Part shown: piece by piece, positions 1 through 7,180 of the stretch | Position numbering within the stretch: the stretch's first letter is position 1 | Layout of the letters: every line of letters begins with the position of its first letter | Source of the DNA: an uncultured Pirellulales bacterium | GTDB taxonomy: Bacteria > Planctomycetota > Planctomycetia > Pirellulales > Lacipirellulaceae | NCBI GenBank assembly: GCA_947258835.1 | Contig: CAMYJY010000133.1 | Span: 1 to 14,214 of the forward strand | Reading direction: 5' to 3' | DNA: 14,214 nt | Notes under the pieces: generated by a model | The model's input: the letters and a program-made list of their open reading frames with translations, nothing else | What the model was told of the DNA's origin: nothing | The model's database searches: none | Translations under genes and position numbers: made by a program

Positions 1-788
1 TCAAATTGCCGGACTGCCGCCACACACCGCAGGTAACCGTCCAATTGGTCGCGGTCGCGCTCCAGCTCGCGAAAAGCCTCCGCGACATCCGTAATGGTCG
101 AAGAATCGAGTGGTGGCAGAGAGTCGCTCAGTGCCTGGGACAGCTTGGCCTCATCCAGATCCCGGGAGAGCTGGGGTTTTCGCAGTTGGATCAGGAGATT
201 GACCAGCGCCATATAACGCTCCTCCCCCAGCTGGAACAGGCGGTCATCCACCGCGCGCCGGTATTCATTCGCTTTCTGGTAGATGGTGCCGCGGCCTTCC
301 AGGAGTGCGGTGAGCCCATCCTTGGGCACGGGCGCACCAGAGGGCCGAATCAGCTCCAAGTCTTCACCGACGCGTTGTGGCGTGACGAAATTCCACCGCT
401 TCAGTTGCCCCCCCTTGCTGGCTTCCATGCCACACCCGAGGGTGCAGTATTCCGCTTCACCGTCTGCCCGCAGGCGGCCGAATTCGATCCAGGAATAGCC
501 CAAGCGATACGGATGGCGGTCCATGAGGAGATGCCATTCCATCCGCTTCGCCGCATCGCCGTCGGGCTCCACACGGTTACTCTTGATTTCGCCATCCAGC
601 AGAAAGGGGAGCTGCAACGCCAGAAAACGTGATTTGCCCGTGCCGTTGTTGCCGCGCAGCAACAACCGCCCCTGGGTGTAATGAAATTCCTCATTGTCAT
701 ACAAAAACAGGTTGATCAAGCCGCTGCGGAGCGGCTGCCAGCGTTGCTTGGCGGGTTGGGGGAGTGAGGTGGGTATGTCAGGCGGCAT
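1..788 (-). CDS. jetC: JetC, SMC-like ATPase of type I Wadjet (TIGR02680 family), N-terminal part only
   Basis: N-terminal 262 residues of a MukB/SbcC-like SMC ATPase; the reading frame is open to the left edge, so the gene is cut by the window and is not itself truncated. A Walker A motif GNNGTGKS lies at residues 46-53, after a strand reading GRLLLR, the expected place for the N-terminal half of an SMC head. Family members are well over 1000 residues, with a long coiled coil and a C-terminal Walker B. In known Wadjet systems JetC is the motor that extrudes plasmid DNA with JetA and JetB before JetD cuts it. The chosen ATG (788-786) lies inside the end of jetB, so the two overlap by 11 nt, which suggests translational coupling. 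The motif is seen directly; the family call rests on motif, length trend and gene order. Confidence 0.88.
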   Translation of the reverse strand, partial: MPPDIPTSLPQPAKQRWQPLRSGLINLFLYDNEEFHYTQGRLLLRGNNGTGKSRFLALQLPFLLDGEIKSNRVEPDGDAAKRMEWHLLMDRHPYRLGYSWIEFGRLRADGEAEYCTLGCGMEASKGGQLKRWNFVTPQRVGEDLELIRPSGAPVPKDGLTALLEGRGTIYQKANEYRRAVDDRLFQLGEERYMALVNLLIQLRKPQLSRDLDEAKLSQALSDSLPPLDSSTITDVAEAFRELERDRDQLDGYLRCVAAVRQF

Positions 789-2010
789 CACCCTCTCCCG
801 GATTGTCAGCTGCACCTGGAGTTTTCACCTCCTGGAGTCGGTAGCGCCCAATAGCTGGCAAAGGCGTGAGCATGCCATCTTCGTCCAGGCGGACCAGTTG
901 CAGGGCGGAGAAGATGTGCAGGACCTCGTCGAGCAGGAGTTGCAGCCCGCCGGGTTCGCGCACGGCTTTTCTCCAGCGCTGGCCATGGGTGAGGGCAAAA
1001 CGCTCCAGCTGCTGGGCTAGCAACGATACGGGGAAAGATACGGCTGGATTATCGCGGAGCGCTTGGGCGAGGTACTCGGCCAAGAGCAGAGTCGCATGTC
1101 CGCGCGTGCCTTCCTCCGGCAGCGGATGATCCGTCAACTCCTGAGCGGGATCCACCATCGCGATCCCCTCTGCGCGGATTTCCGCCAGCAGGCCGGTATA
1201 ACGCTCGAGTTCCCCCACCAGTCGCGAGCGTTGGGAATTCAGATAGGCCAGTTCGTCTTCCTGCAAATCGTGGTAGTAGACAATGGGATTGTCCACCAGC
1301 ATCCGCATCAGGGTGACGCGCAACCGACGACGGCGCCCTTCATCGCTTTCCGGGGCGGATTCGGCCTGCATGCCGTGGAGGCGATCCTCGAACTCCGTGG
1401 CATCCACGGCGGATGGCCCACGTTGGACGGTCAGTAAATGGGCCAGCACGGGCCGCTGGATGGTATACAAAACATCTTCCGAGCTTTGCACATAGGCCTC
1501 TTCGTTACCGTGGACTCGTACCAGGACACCCCAGGCGATGAGCAACCGGACCACAGCGACCAGATCCACTCGCTGGTCGCGTCGCTCCAGATCAAAGGCC
1601 ATGCCAGCCTGTTCCAGCACCGGATCACCCTGGGCGAGTCTGGTCATCTCCAGAGCGAGTTTTCCTAAGATGGTTTGACGTTCGCTACGTTCTAGGACGG
1701 CCAGTGCCAGGCAGAGCATGACGTAACGCCGCCGCGTAAAGGGGGTCTGCTTCTTGAGGTCGTAAGCGGGGCGCGACCCGTCCAGCTGCCGGGCAGGATA
1801 TTTTGCCAGGCGAACATACTCGCTTTCCACCATCAGGCCCCAGGCAAATTGTTCGGCAAACCAGGTGCGGAGCCAGGTTGCGTTGCGGCGTAGCTGCCGA
1901 AAGGTGTCATGGCCCGCCGTGACCAGAGGGTGTTTTAGGAGCGTCCGGATGCAGCGGATACGCTCTTCATGTTCTTGTTCCCCGCGCGGGGAGCGCCCCG
2001 TGGCAATCAT
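778..2010 (-). CDS. jetB: JetB, kite (MukE-like) subunit of type I Wadjet, TIGR02678 family
   Basis: 410 residues, close to the usual size of the TIGR02678 family. The N-terminal stretch with LLKHPLVTAG, an LRRNATWLRTWF segment and an FTRRRYVMLCLALAVLE helix resembles this family, whose members act as the MukE-like kite subunit of the JetABC condensin. The product should be cytoplasmic: no signal peptide or membrane segment is visible. The region is largely helical with winged-helix-like parts. The start ATG overlaps the jetA stop as ATGA (2010-2007), and its own end overlaps jetC by 11 nt, so all three are almost certainly one transcript. A TIGR02677-like gene upstream and a Walker A SMC gene downstream make the assignment strong. 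No frameshift or missing piece is visible. Confidence 0.87.
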   Translation of the reverse strand: MIATGRSPRGEQEHEERIRCIRTLLKHPLVTAGHDTFRQLRRNATWLRTWFAEQFAWGLMVESEYVRLAKYPARQLDGSRPAYDLKKQTPFTRRRYVMLCLALAVLERSERQTILGKLALEMTRLAQGDPVLEQAGMAFDLERRDQRVDLVAVVRLLIAWGVLVRVHGNEEAYVQSSEDVLYTIQRPVLAHLLTVQRGPSAVDATEFEDRLHGMQAESAPESDEGRRRRLRVTLMRMLVDNPIVYYHDLQEDELAYLNSQRSRLVGELERYTGLLAEIRAEGIAMVDPAQELTDHPLPEEGTRGHATLLLAEYLAQALRDNPAVSFPVSLLAQQLERFALTHGQRWRKAVREPGGLQLLLDEVLHIFSALQLVRLDEDGMLTPLPAIGRYRLQEVKTPGAADNPGEGDAA

Positions 2011-3551
2011 GCGGATCTCCCCACCACGGCATCCTCAATGAGGATCCAGTGATCCGGCCCCACCAGCACGCCCTCCTCCGTCTCGATCCGGGCGGGGGGA
2101 GCGTTTTCGATCGGTTCCAGTCGGATGTGCAGCGTTCCATCACTCGAACGTGTTTCGACAACAGCACCACTGCACGACTGGCGCGCCAGTGCACTTCCCA
2201 GGCAGTCCAGGAAGAGTGCGAAGGCCTGCCGTCCCAGCACAGAAAAGTCGGACAGCCGGCATGCCTCGCCCGTGAGAATCAGCTTTCGGGCCTCTTCCAT
2301 CTGCCGTGTTTCCTCGGCCAGGCGCTGGCGTATCAGACGTTTGGCCTCGCTACGGTCGATAACGGCTGGCACGCGGCCGGTTTTGCGAACCCGTCCCGTG
2401 GAACGCAGGCGGGGAGAGATCCACAGAGGGGCGGCTGCCAGCCAACTGGTGCGGGGAGTCACGAGGTCTCTGTCCTCGTCCAGGCTTTCGGCGGTCACGG
2501 CCAAATGGCGGGTGGGGGTGAGGCAGAAAGCGGACCGCCAGAGAGCGTGCGACTCCTCGTCGGAATCGCACTCAGCAAACCACTGCGCCAGAACCCGGTA
2601 GTCCGCCGCCCGGTCACTATGCGTTGTGCGCCGGTCATTGAGACTGGCAATCACGGAAAGTAGGTCGGGGATGGCACTGCGGGCGCGGGCCCGCAGCAGG
2701 GCGGCTTGGCTGCGGGCATCATCGTCCACAAACCACTGGCCCAAACCATGCCAGCGCTTCCTCCAGCGGGTGGCAGACCGCAGCACGGCTTCTTCGGATT
2801 GATCGATGGCGTCGGCCAGACTCCTCCTGGCCGCCGCCAGCAGTACGGTATCGATTGTCGTGGGGGCCATTGTCCGCAGCACATCCGCAATGGAGGCTCC
2901 CTTGGTGATCAACTGTTGGATGAAGCGTTGGATGTAATCGAGCAGGGTTTCTTTGTACTGCAGGAAAGTGTTCACATCGGCACCCTGCAAATCGATCGCC
3001 CGCTGAATACCGCCCATGAACTGTTGCGCTTTTGAGGTGAGGACATCAAAGCGATCAAAGAGCTCGCGGATGGCCACATAAGTTTTTTCGTCGTCGACAG
3101 GCTGGTCGGCCAGCAAGGCCTGGATGGAACGAACGGATTCCAAAATCTCCCCCAGCGCGGTGGTCTGCAGCTCACCGGGTTGTTCGATGTGTTCGCGATA
3201 AAAAGACAGTGCCTGTTCCGCGGCTTCGCCTTCACGACTGAGTTGATAAAGAAAGCGCGGCTTGTTGAAATCCTCGACGGTCTTGACTTCCGAATTGTCT
3301 ACGTGGGCGGTGAGGTTCCCCCACCCCTCCAACTGCGCCAGCATTTGATCCATCTGATGCTCATCCAACTCGCCGTCTTGTTGATTGCCATCCACCGAGA
3401 GCTGGAAGAGAATTTCCGCCGGCTTGAGGTGCAGGGCAAAACGTTCTCGCGCGTCAACGAACACGCCCAGCACGGCCCGGTAGACCGTGGCCTTGGGAGC
3501 ATTGAGGTGCTGAAAGACACCATATGGGGGATCTGTGCTGGGCTCGGCCAT
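2007..3551 (-). CDS. jetA: JetA, kleisin (MukF-like) subunit of type I Wadjet, TIGR02677 family
   Basis: 514 residues, the usual length of the TIGR02677 family. The N-terminus (VFQHLNAPKATVYRAVLGVFVDARE) leads into a winged-helix-like region at about residues 15-115. A helical middle follows (about 120-330), with ILESVRSIQALL and a segment around FDVLTSKAQQFMGGIQRAI, and then a charged C-terminal part. In Wadjet, JetA is the kleisin that bridges the JetC heads and binds JetB. It is the first gene of the operon; its stop overlaps jetB as ATGA. No clear Shine-Dalgarno site precedes the ATG, and I could not pick a convincing promoter in the 95 bp between it and the divergent vapB promoter. It appears intact. 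Confidence 0.87.
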   Translation of the reverse strand: MAEPSTDPPYGVFQHLNAPKATVYRAVLGVFVDARERFALHLKPAEILFQLSVDGNQQDGELDEHQMDQMLAQLEGWGNLTAHVDNSEVKTVEDFNKPRFLYQLSREGEAAEQALSFYREHIEQPGELQTTALGEILESVRSIQALLADQPVDDEKTYVAIRELFDRFDVLTSKAQQFMGGIQRAIDLQGADVNTFLQYKETLLDYIQRFIQQLITKGASIADVLRTMAPTTIDTVLLAAARRSLADAIDQSEEAVLRSATRWRKRWHGLGQWFVDDDARSQAALLRARARSAIPDLLSVIASLNDRRTTHSDRAADYRVLAQWFAECDSDEESHALWRSAFCLTPTRHLAVTAESLDEDRDLVTPRTSWLAAAPLWISPRLRSTGRVRKTGRVPAVIDRSEAKRLIRQRLAEETRQMEEARKLILTGEACRLSDFSVLGRQAFALFLDCLGSALARQSCSGAVVETRSSDGTLHIRLEPIENAPPARIETEEGVLVGPDHWILIEDAVVGRSA

Positions 3552-3646
3552 AGTCGTACGGAAGGATGATTTCTTGCCAGCGTACCAAGTCGCATCCGTA
3601 ATTCAAGAGATGGATGGTTTCGGGGCGTGCCGCCGCCGCCAGTCCC

Positions 3647-3690
3647 TTGACTCAGATATGCATAAATGCTAGGTTTTATGCATAAGGAGG
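3647..3690 (+). promoter_or_regulatory. Promoter, operator palindrome and RBS of vapBC-1
   Basis: A -35 box TTGACT (3647-3652) is followed after 17 nt by an extended -10, TGC then TAGGTT (3667-3675). A perfect 10-bp inverted repeat, TATGCATAAA (3657-3666) and TTTATGCATA (3675-3684), flanks the -10 with an 8-nt spacer, where a VapB or VapBC complex would block RNA polymerase. A strong Shine-Dalgarno site AAGGAGG (3684-3690) lies 7 nt before the ATG at 3698. The repeat and RBS are seen directly; autorepression is the usual VapBC behaviour and is inferred. Confidence 0.7.
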
Positions 3691-3697
3691 CACTGCC

Positions 3698-3904
3698 ATG
3701 AGAACTACGTTGGACTTACCCCAAGCATTGCTTGAGGAAGCGATGAGAACCACGCGTATCGAGACCAAAACCAAGGTCATTATTACCGCTCTGGAGGAAC
3801 TGATTCGAAAAAATAAGATTTCCGAGCTGAAGAAATTTAAGGGCCAAGTTTCCTTGGATATGGACCTGGATGCATTACGGGGCCGAAAATGCCGACCCTC
3901 GTAG
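3698..3904 (+). CDS. vapB: VapB-type antitoxin (first vapBC pair)
   Basis: 68 residues. The N-terminus MRTTLDLPQALLEEAM, followed by a helix with the pattern TKTKVIITALEELIRK, matches the ribbon-helix-helix VapB family (PF09957/DUF2191 type). The N-terminal half should bind the palindrome just upstream; the C-terminal part (SLDMDLDALRGRK) should wrap and inhibit the toxin. The gene overlaps vapC by 16 nt (3889-3904), which supports coupled translation. The start is fixed by the AAGGAGG site 7 nt upstream. It is visibly richer in A and T than the neighbouring Wadjet and HlyD genes, and it has a canonical RBS that they lack, both consistent with arrival by transfer. It is divergent from jetA. 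Confidence 0.85.
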   Translation: MRTTLDLPQALLEEAMRTTRIETKTKVIITALEELIRKNKISELKKFKGQVSLDMDLDALRGRKCRPS

Positions 3905-4269
3905 ATAGCTCTGTCTGGATCGACTATTTTCGGGGCGGCGGGGAGGTTGACGAACTTGATTTTTACATCGACGAAAATTTGGTTGTCGTCAACGATTTGA
4001 TTCTGGCGGAGTTGGTGCCCCACCTGAAGCTTCAGAAGCAACGCAAATTGATAGGGTTGCTCCATTCCGTGTTCCAATTGGAAATGCGGATCGACTGGGA
4101 GCAGATCGGGAAGTTTCAATACCAATGTTTAAAACAGGGAATCAACGGAATTGGAATCCCAGATTTGCTGATCGCTCAGAATGCAATCCAAAACCAGTGT
4201 GAAATATTTTCGTTGGACCACCATTTTAAGTTGATGGAACAGGTGCTCCCACTAAGCTTGTCCAACTGA
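3889..4269 (+). CDS. vapC: VapC-type PIN-domain ribonuclease toxin (first pair, intact)
   Basis: 126 residues, a standard VapC length. The PIN-domain signature is complete: LVDSSVWIDYF with Asp6, an ILAEL segment with Glu41, the IPDLLIA motif with Asp92, and FSLDHHF with Asp110. These four acidic residues coordinate the metal ions for RNA cleavage. Family members usually cut tRNA or rRNA and stop translation when free of VapB; the target here cannot be read from sequence. It is translated from an ATG inside the end of vapB. The gene appears complete and probably functional, unlike the second vapC 270 bp downstream. Confidence 0.87.
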   Translation: MPTLVDSSVWIDYFRGGGEVDELDFYIDENLVVVNDLILAELVPHLKLQKQRKLIGLLHSVFQLEMRIDWEQIGKFQYQCLKQGINGIGIPDLLIAQNAIQNQCEIFSLDHHFKLMEQVLPLSLSN

Positions 4270-4277
4270 AAACAAGC

Positions 4278-4300
4278 AAAAAAAGGTGGGGCTTCGCCCC
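4278..4300 (-). terminator. Intrinsic terminator candidate for leftward transcription
   Basis: Read on the minus strand, a 5-bp GC stem GGGGC/GCCCC with a 3-nt GAA loop (4300-4288) is followed by ACC and then seven T (4284-4278). That is the shape of a Rho-independent terminator. It would stop transcripts coming from the M50/HlyD operon, although that gene ends about 680 bp upstream with vapB-2 and a MITE-like element between. On the plus strand there is no T tract, so it is a poor terminator for vapBC-1. Confidence 0.45.
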
Positions 4301-4330
4301 GGCCTACTTGCTGCTTGCTATAAGCATCAG

Positions 4331-4350
4331 TGTATGCCATCTTTGTATGC
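4331..4350 (+). promoter_or_regulatory. Direct TGTATGC repeats before vapB-2
   Basis: Two copies of TGTATGC, 13 bp apart from start to start (4331-4337, 4344-4350), end right at the vapB-2 ATG. Regularly spaced half-sites next to an antitoxin start are often operators. This is a sequence observation; binding is inferred. Confidence 0.35.
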
Positions 4351-4545
4351 ATGAGAACAACCCTGAACATCGATGACGAGGTACTCAAGCAAGCCGCGCA
4401 ACTGACGGGCGTACGCGAGAAGACGGCCTTGGTTCGCATGGGACTGGAAGCACTGATTGCACGCCATAGCGCGCAGCGTCTGGCGGCACTCGGAGGGACG
4501 GAACCCCAAGCCAAACGCGTCCCGCGGCGGAGATCATCCAGATGA
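4351..4545 (+). CDS. vapB: VapB-type antitoxin (second pair, orphaned)
   Basis: 64 residues beginning MRTTLNIDDEVLKQAAQL, with the helix KTALVRMGLEALIAR and a C-terminal LAALGGTEPQ...PRRRS tail, a common pattern of VapB antitoxins that pair with PIN toxins. I start at the ATG at 4351 rather than the in-frame GTG at 4330, because the family begins at MRTTL. There is no good Shine-Dalgarno site. A TATAAG sequence (4319-4324) and two direct TGTATGC repeats (4331-4337 and 4344-4350) lie just upstream and may be promoter and operator parts. The stop overlaps the vapC start as ATGA. The partner toxin is broken, so this is probably a relic antitoxin, though it could still neutralise related VapC proteins. 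Confidence 0.78.
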   Translation: MRTTLNIDDEVLKQAAQLTGVREKTALVRMGLEALIARHSAQRLAALGGTEPQAKRVPRRRSSR

Positions 4546-4790
4546 TTTTGGTGGACTCCTCGGTGTGGATGGATCACTTCCGTAAGCCGAGCCGACGCCT
4601 TGCCGACTTCTTGGAGGCCGAGGAGATTTGCATCCACCCATTTGTGAGCGGAAAAGGTGGGCCAGATTTGAGGGAGGCACCCAACGCTGGTAACGATTTT
4701 ATCCCAGAAGAAAAGGAGCAAGTTTGCACCAGGCTCTCCGCTGGAGTCCCGCCGCTCTGTTGCGTCATTCCCGCGCAAGCGGGAATCTAG
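4542..4790 (+). pseudogene. vapC: Truncated VapC PIN toxin, disrupted by a MITE-like element
   Basis: The first ~36 residues are a clear VapC start: MILVDSSVWMDHFRKPS with Asp5, then RRLADFLEAEEICIHPFVSG. In intact homologues the next residue is the second catalytic acid (usually GE). Here the frame changes character right there (GKGGPDLRE...) and runs into the inverted repeat and REP sequences until a TAG at 4788-4790, giving an 82-residue chimera. The remaining PIN acids are missing and no toxin remnant is found on the far side of the insertion, which directly abuts the M50 gene end. The toxin should be inactive. The join is near 4651, about 28 bp before the terminal repeat, so more than one event may have occurred. 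Confidence 0.8.
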
Positions 4791-4834
4791 ACCACTTGCA
4801 CTGCTACTGGATTCCCGCCTGCGCGGGAATGACG
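4763..4834. repeat. Facing pair of REP-like palindromes
   Basis: CGTCATTCCCGCGCAAGCGG (from 4763) faces a reverse copy ending in CGCGGGAATGACG (4834). Each arm is itself an imperfect palindrome around a ...CCCGC-N-GCGGG... core. The same element recurs at 8350-8422 and in half form at 12030-12051. This is the widespread bacterial REP class that gives the spurious peptides HSRAGGNP and FPRRRES when translated. Confidence 0.8.
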
Positions 4835-4897
4835 GAAAGGATGCGGGAATGACGGAAAGGATGCGGGAATGACGGAAAGGATGCGGGAATGACGGAC
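4823..4897. repeat. 20-bp tandem repeat, about 3.75 copies
   Basis: The unit GCGGGAATGACGGAAAGGAT starts at 4823, 4843 and 4863 without change, with a fourth partial copy at 4883-4897. The unit begins with the outer arm of the right-hand REP palindrome, so it looks like local amplification of the REP tail. Confidence 0.9.
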
Positions 4898-4981
4898 AAT
4901 CCACCAGCCCCTGCTCAGCAGACAAAAAACGCCCACTGCCTGTTCTACAAAATCGTTACCAGCGTTGGGTAGCACCATCGT

Positions 4982-7180
4982 TCAGCGGAGAAACTCAAAA
5001 TAAAATATCTGCTGCAATCTGCGCAGCCATTCGCGGCCAAGCGTGCTGGTAGACACCACCACCTTGGCCTGTCCACGGGACTCCGGCAAGGCGCCGGCCG
5101 GTGGCTGCACAAAATCGACCTCGACGAAGTAATGCGTGGCGGCCGGACGATCCCCTTGGTCCACCGCGATCGCATCTCCGGACAAAAAAGCGGCGGGAAT
5201 TTTCGAGATAGCATTTCGGGAGACCTGAGTGACTTGGCCCTGCCAGCACCGCCCGGGCGTATGCTCCAAACGGATGCTGACCGGTGCTCCCGGCGTGATC
5301 CGCTCGATATCGTCCTGGCTGACAAGCAACACGGCTTGCAAGGCGGTGGGATCGCCGACCACACCCAGCAGATCACCCGGCTCCACATAGCAGTGGGCGT
5401 TGCGGGATTCTAGCGGCGTACCGTCCCACAGCGGCAGGGCCGCGGCGGTGCTTGCCGGCGGCCGGTACCGGGCCGGCAAGAACGCCCCTGCCCGCGGCGC
5501 GGTGATGGTGAGGTCGCGTTGGTCTTCCTGGGCGGCCAGCCATTGCTGCTGGGCCTGCCGGATGGCCGCCTGGGTGGCGGCCAGGTCCGCCGCCCGTTGG
5601 GGGGATTGAATCACCTGCACCTCGAACGTGGCCAGCTCTTGGGTCAATTCTTCATAGCGACTGCGAAATTCCAGGGCCCGTCGCTCAAGCTCCAAATTTG
5701 CCAGTTTTGCCACCACCCCGCCCTGCCCCACTGCTTGGCCTGGTTCCAAGTGCGAGACCAGCTGTCCAGGTACGGTAGCATATACATAAGCGGCATCTTG
5801 CAGGCGCAGAAAGAGGGGCGCCTCAAGCCGGCGTTGCCAGGGCCAAAACAGAATGGCCCCGACCACCAAGACCCCTGCCAAGACCAAGCCCACCAGCCGG
5901 CCCTGGCGGACCATGGTGCGTAGCAGGGGGTGCAGCGTAATCCGAGAGCTCCACACGACCGCGGGGGCCAGCAAGCTCAGCAACATCAACAGCACCACCA
6001 TATCAGCGAGGGGAGTTAAATGGGCCGGGGCCAGAAATTGATAAATTGTCCATGCAATGACACCCATCACGAATAAGCGGTAGCAGAACGCCAGTACGCC
6101 AAACAGGGCCAAGCCCCAGCGATTGCCATCCAGCCGTGGCTGCGTGGTGGAGTGCGGGACCAGCCAATTCTGCAAGGGCCACCATAGGGCCGCTTGGGCC
6201 TGCGTCTGGAGATTGGGGATTTCTAGCCAATCGCTGAGGATGTAATACCCATCAAATTTAAGTAAGGGATTGGCGTTGAACAACAGCGTGTTGACCGAAC
6301 AGAGGATGATCAAATTGAACAGCAGACTGTGCCCTAGCCCCGGCTCACTAAAAGCCCATAGATACATGCCCAGCGTGGCCAGCAGTAGTTCCACATAGAT
6401 GCCGGCTGCCGAAACCAACATCCGCTGCCACTTGCTGGGTATCATCCAGGCGTCGGAAACATCGCAGTAAGCCAGTGGGAAGCAGACCACCAGCTGCACC
6501 CCGAATTCATGGCATTCCCCTCCGAATTTCCGGCAGGCTAGTCCATGTGCCAGTTCATGCACCAGCTTGACCAACAACCACGACAACCCCAAGAGCCACA
6601 GATTCGATCCACTAAAAAACGTGCTCCAAGTCGGTAGTTGGGCCACAATTTGCGGGACCCGCCCCACCGCCAGCAGCAGGCCCGCAACGAGGGCCACCAG
6701 CCAGCAACCGGCAAACAGGGGATGGAACAGCAGGTTGCCCAGGGGGCGCAACCGGTCCAGCCAGGGCTGGGCGTCTCCCGCCGTAAACCTCAGATTCAGC
6801 ACACCCAGGGGGGCTCGTAGGATTCGCTGGCGAGTGGTCCTATGGCGGCGCTCGCTGAGTCCCGCCCCGTCCGTGAGCACTAGGCCGGCCTTGTAGCCGG
6901 TGGCAAAGAACTGCCGCATACGCTGCAGGGAAATTTCTTGCGGGGCGAACCGCTGCTGGTAGCGCGCTTGGATGTCTTGGAGCGTGCTCTGGCCATCCAG
7001 CTGCTGCAGCAAGAACCATTCGTCCTCGGTGAACTCAAAATGGCTTAAGGTCCAAGGATCTTTCACGATCCAGCGGCTGGAGAAACCGACCGGTTGTTGC
7101 AGCGTGTTCAGGTCACCGCGTAGGCGCAAGCGCGAATTTGCGGCTAATGAGGCGTCAGTCTGCATGGGGTCCACCGGCAA
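4982..7180 (-). CDS. Membrane fusion protein: PqqD-like domain + M50 site-2 protease-type membrane core + HlyD adaptor
   Basis: 732 residues. Residues ~35-105 (WIVKDPWTLSHFEFTEDEWFLLQQL) resemble the PqqD-like domain that precedes such proteins. Residues ~150-450 are a polytopic membrane core with the metalloprotease motif HELAH at 208-212 and a second motif NANPLLKFDGYY at 302-313, the equivalent of the NPxxxxDG motif supplying the third zinc ligand. Residues ~455-732 are HlyD-like: a lipoyl half (VYATVPGQLVSHLEPGQAV), a short coiled coil (~495-555) and a barrel region. The family is usually annotated as M50 or HlyD and occurs beside HlyD adaptors in planctomycetes; whether it cleaves a substrate or only serves as an export channel partner is not known to me. 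It overlaps the preceding hlyD by 26 bp; a later start at Met6 would shorten this. It appears complete. Confidence 0.82.
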   Translation of the reverse strand: MPVDPMQTDASLAANSRLRLRGDLNTLQQPVGFSSRWIVKDPWTLSHFEFTEDEWFLLQQLDGQSTLQDIQARYQQRFAPQEISLQRMRQFFATGYKAGLVLTDGAGLSERRHRTTRQRILRAPLGVLNLRFTAGDAQPWLDRLRPLGNLLFHPLFAGCWLVALVAGLLLAVGRVPQIVAQLPTWSTFFSGSNLWLLGLSWLLVKLVHELAHGLACRKFGGECHEFGVQLVVCFPLAYCDVSDAWMIPSKWQRMLVSAAGIYVELLLATLGMYLWAFSEPGLGHSLLFNLIILCSVNTLLFNANPLLKFDGYYILSDWLEIPNLQTQAQAALWWPLQNWLVPHSTTQPRLDGNRWGLALFGVLAFCYRLFVMGVIAWTIYQFLAPAHLTPLADMVVLLMLLSLLAPAVVWSSRITLHPLLRTMVRQGRLVGLVLAGVLVVGAILFWPWQRRLEAPLFLRLQDAAYVYATVPGQLVSHLEPGQAVGQGGVVAKLANLELERRALEFRSRYEELTQELATFEVQVIQSPQRAADLAATQAAIRQAQQQWLAAQEDQRDLTITAPRAGAFLPARYRPPASTAAALPLWDGTPLESRNAHCYVEPGDLLGVVGDPTALQAVLLVSQDDIERITPGAPVSIRLEHTPGRCWQGQVTQVSRNAISKIPAAFLSGDAIAVDQGDRPAATHYFVEVDFVQPPAGALPESRGQAKVVVSTSTLGREWLRRLQQIFYFEFLR

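Larger units (their letters stand above)
4679..4970. mobile_element. MITE-like element with 22-bp terminal inverted repeats
   Basis: The 22 bases at 4679-4700 (starting ACCCAACGCTGGTAACG) are repeated exactly in reverse complement at 4949-4970, giving a 292-bp unit with no credible gene of its own. Its interior holds a facing pair of REP palindromes (4763-4834) and a 20-bp tandem repeat (4823-4897). This is the architecture of a miniature inverted-repeat element moved by a transposase supplied elsewhere. The flanks (GAGGC on the left, AGCAC on the right) show no clear target-site duplication. It sits between the broken vapC and the M50 gene, 11 bp from the latter's stop codon. The inverted repeat is certain; mobility is inferred. 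Confidence 0.7.

Noticed and set aside
6..632. 208-residue open frame on the plus strand at the left edge
   Set aside because: It is antisense to the clear jetC frame, which carries a Walker A motif; the plus-strand product has no recognisable domain.
4763..4897. Possible CRISPR array because of regular repeats
   Set aside because: Units are directly adjacent with no unique spacers, and no cas gene is present; this is REP tail amplification.
4176..4925. 249-residue minus-strand open frame
   Set aside because: It runs antisense through vapC-1, vapB-2 and the MITE-like element and contains the typical spurious REP translation (FPRRRESS). Not a gene.
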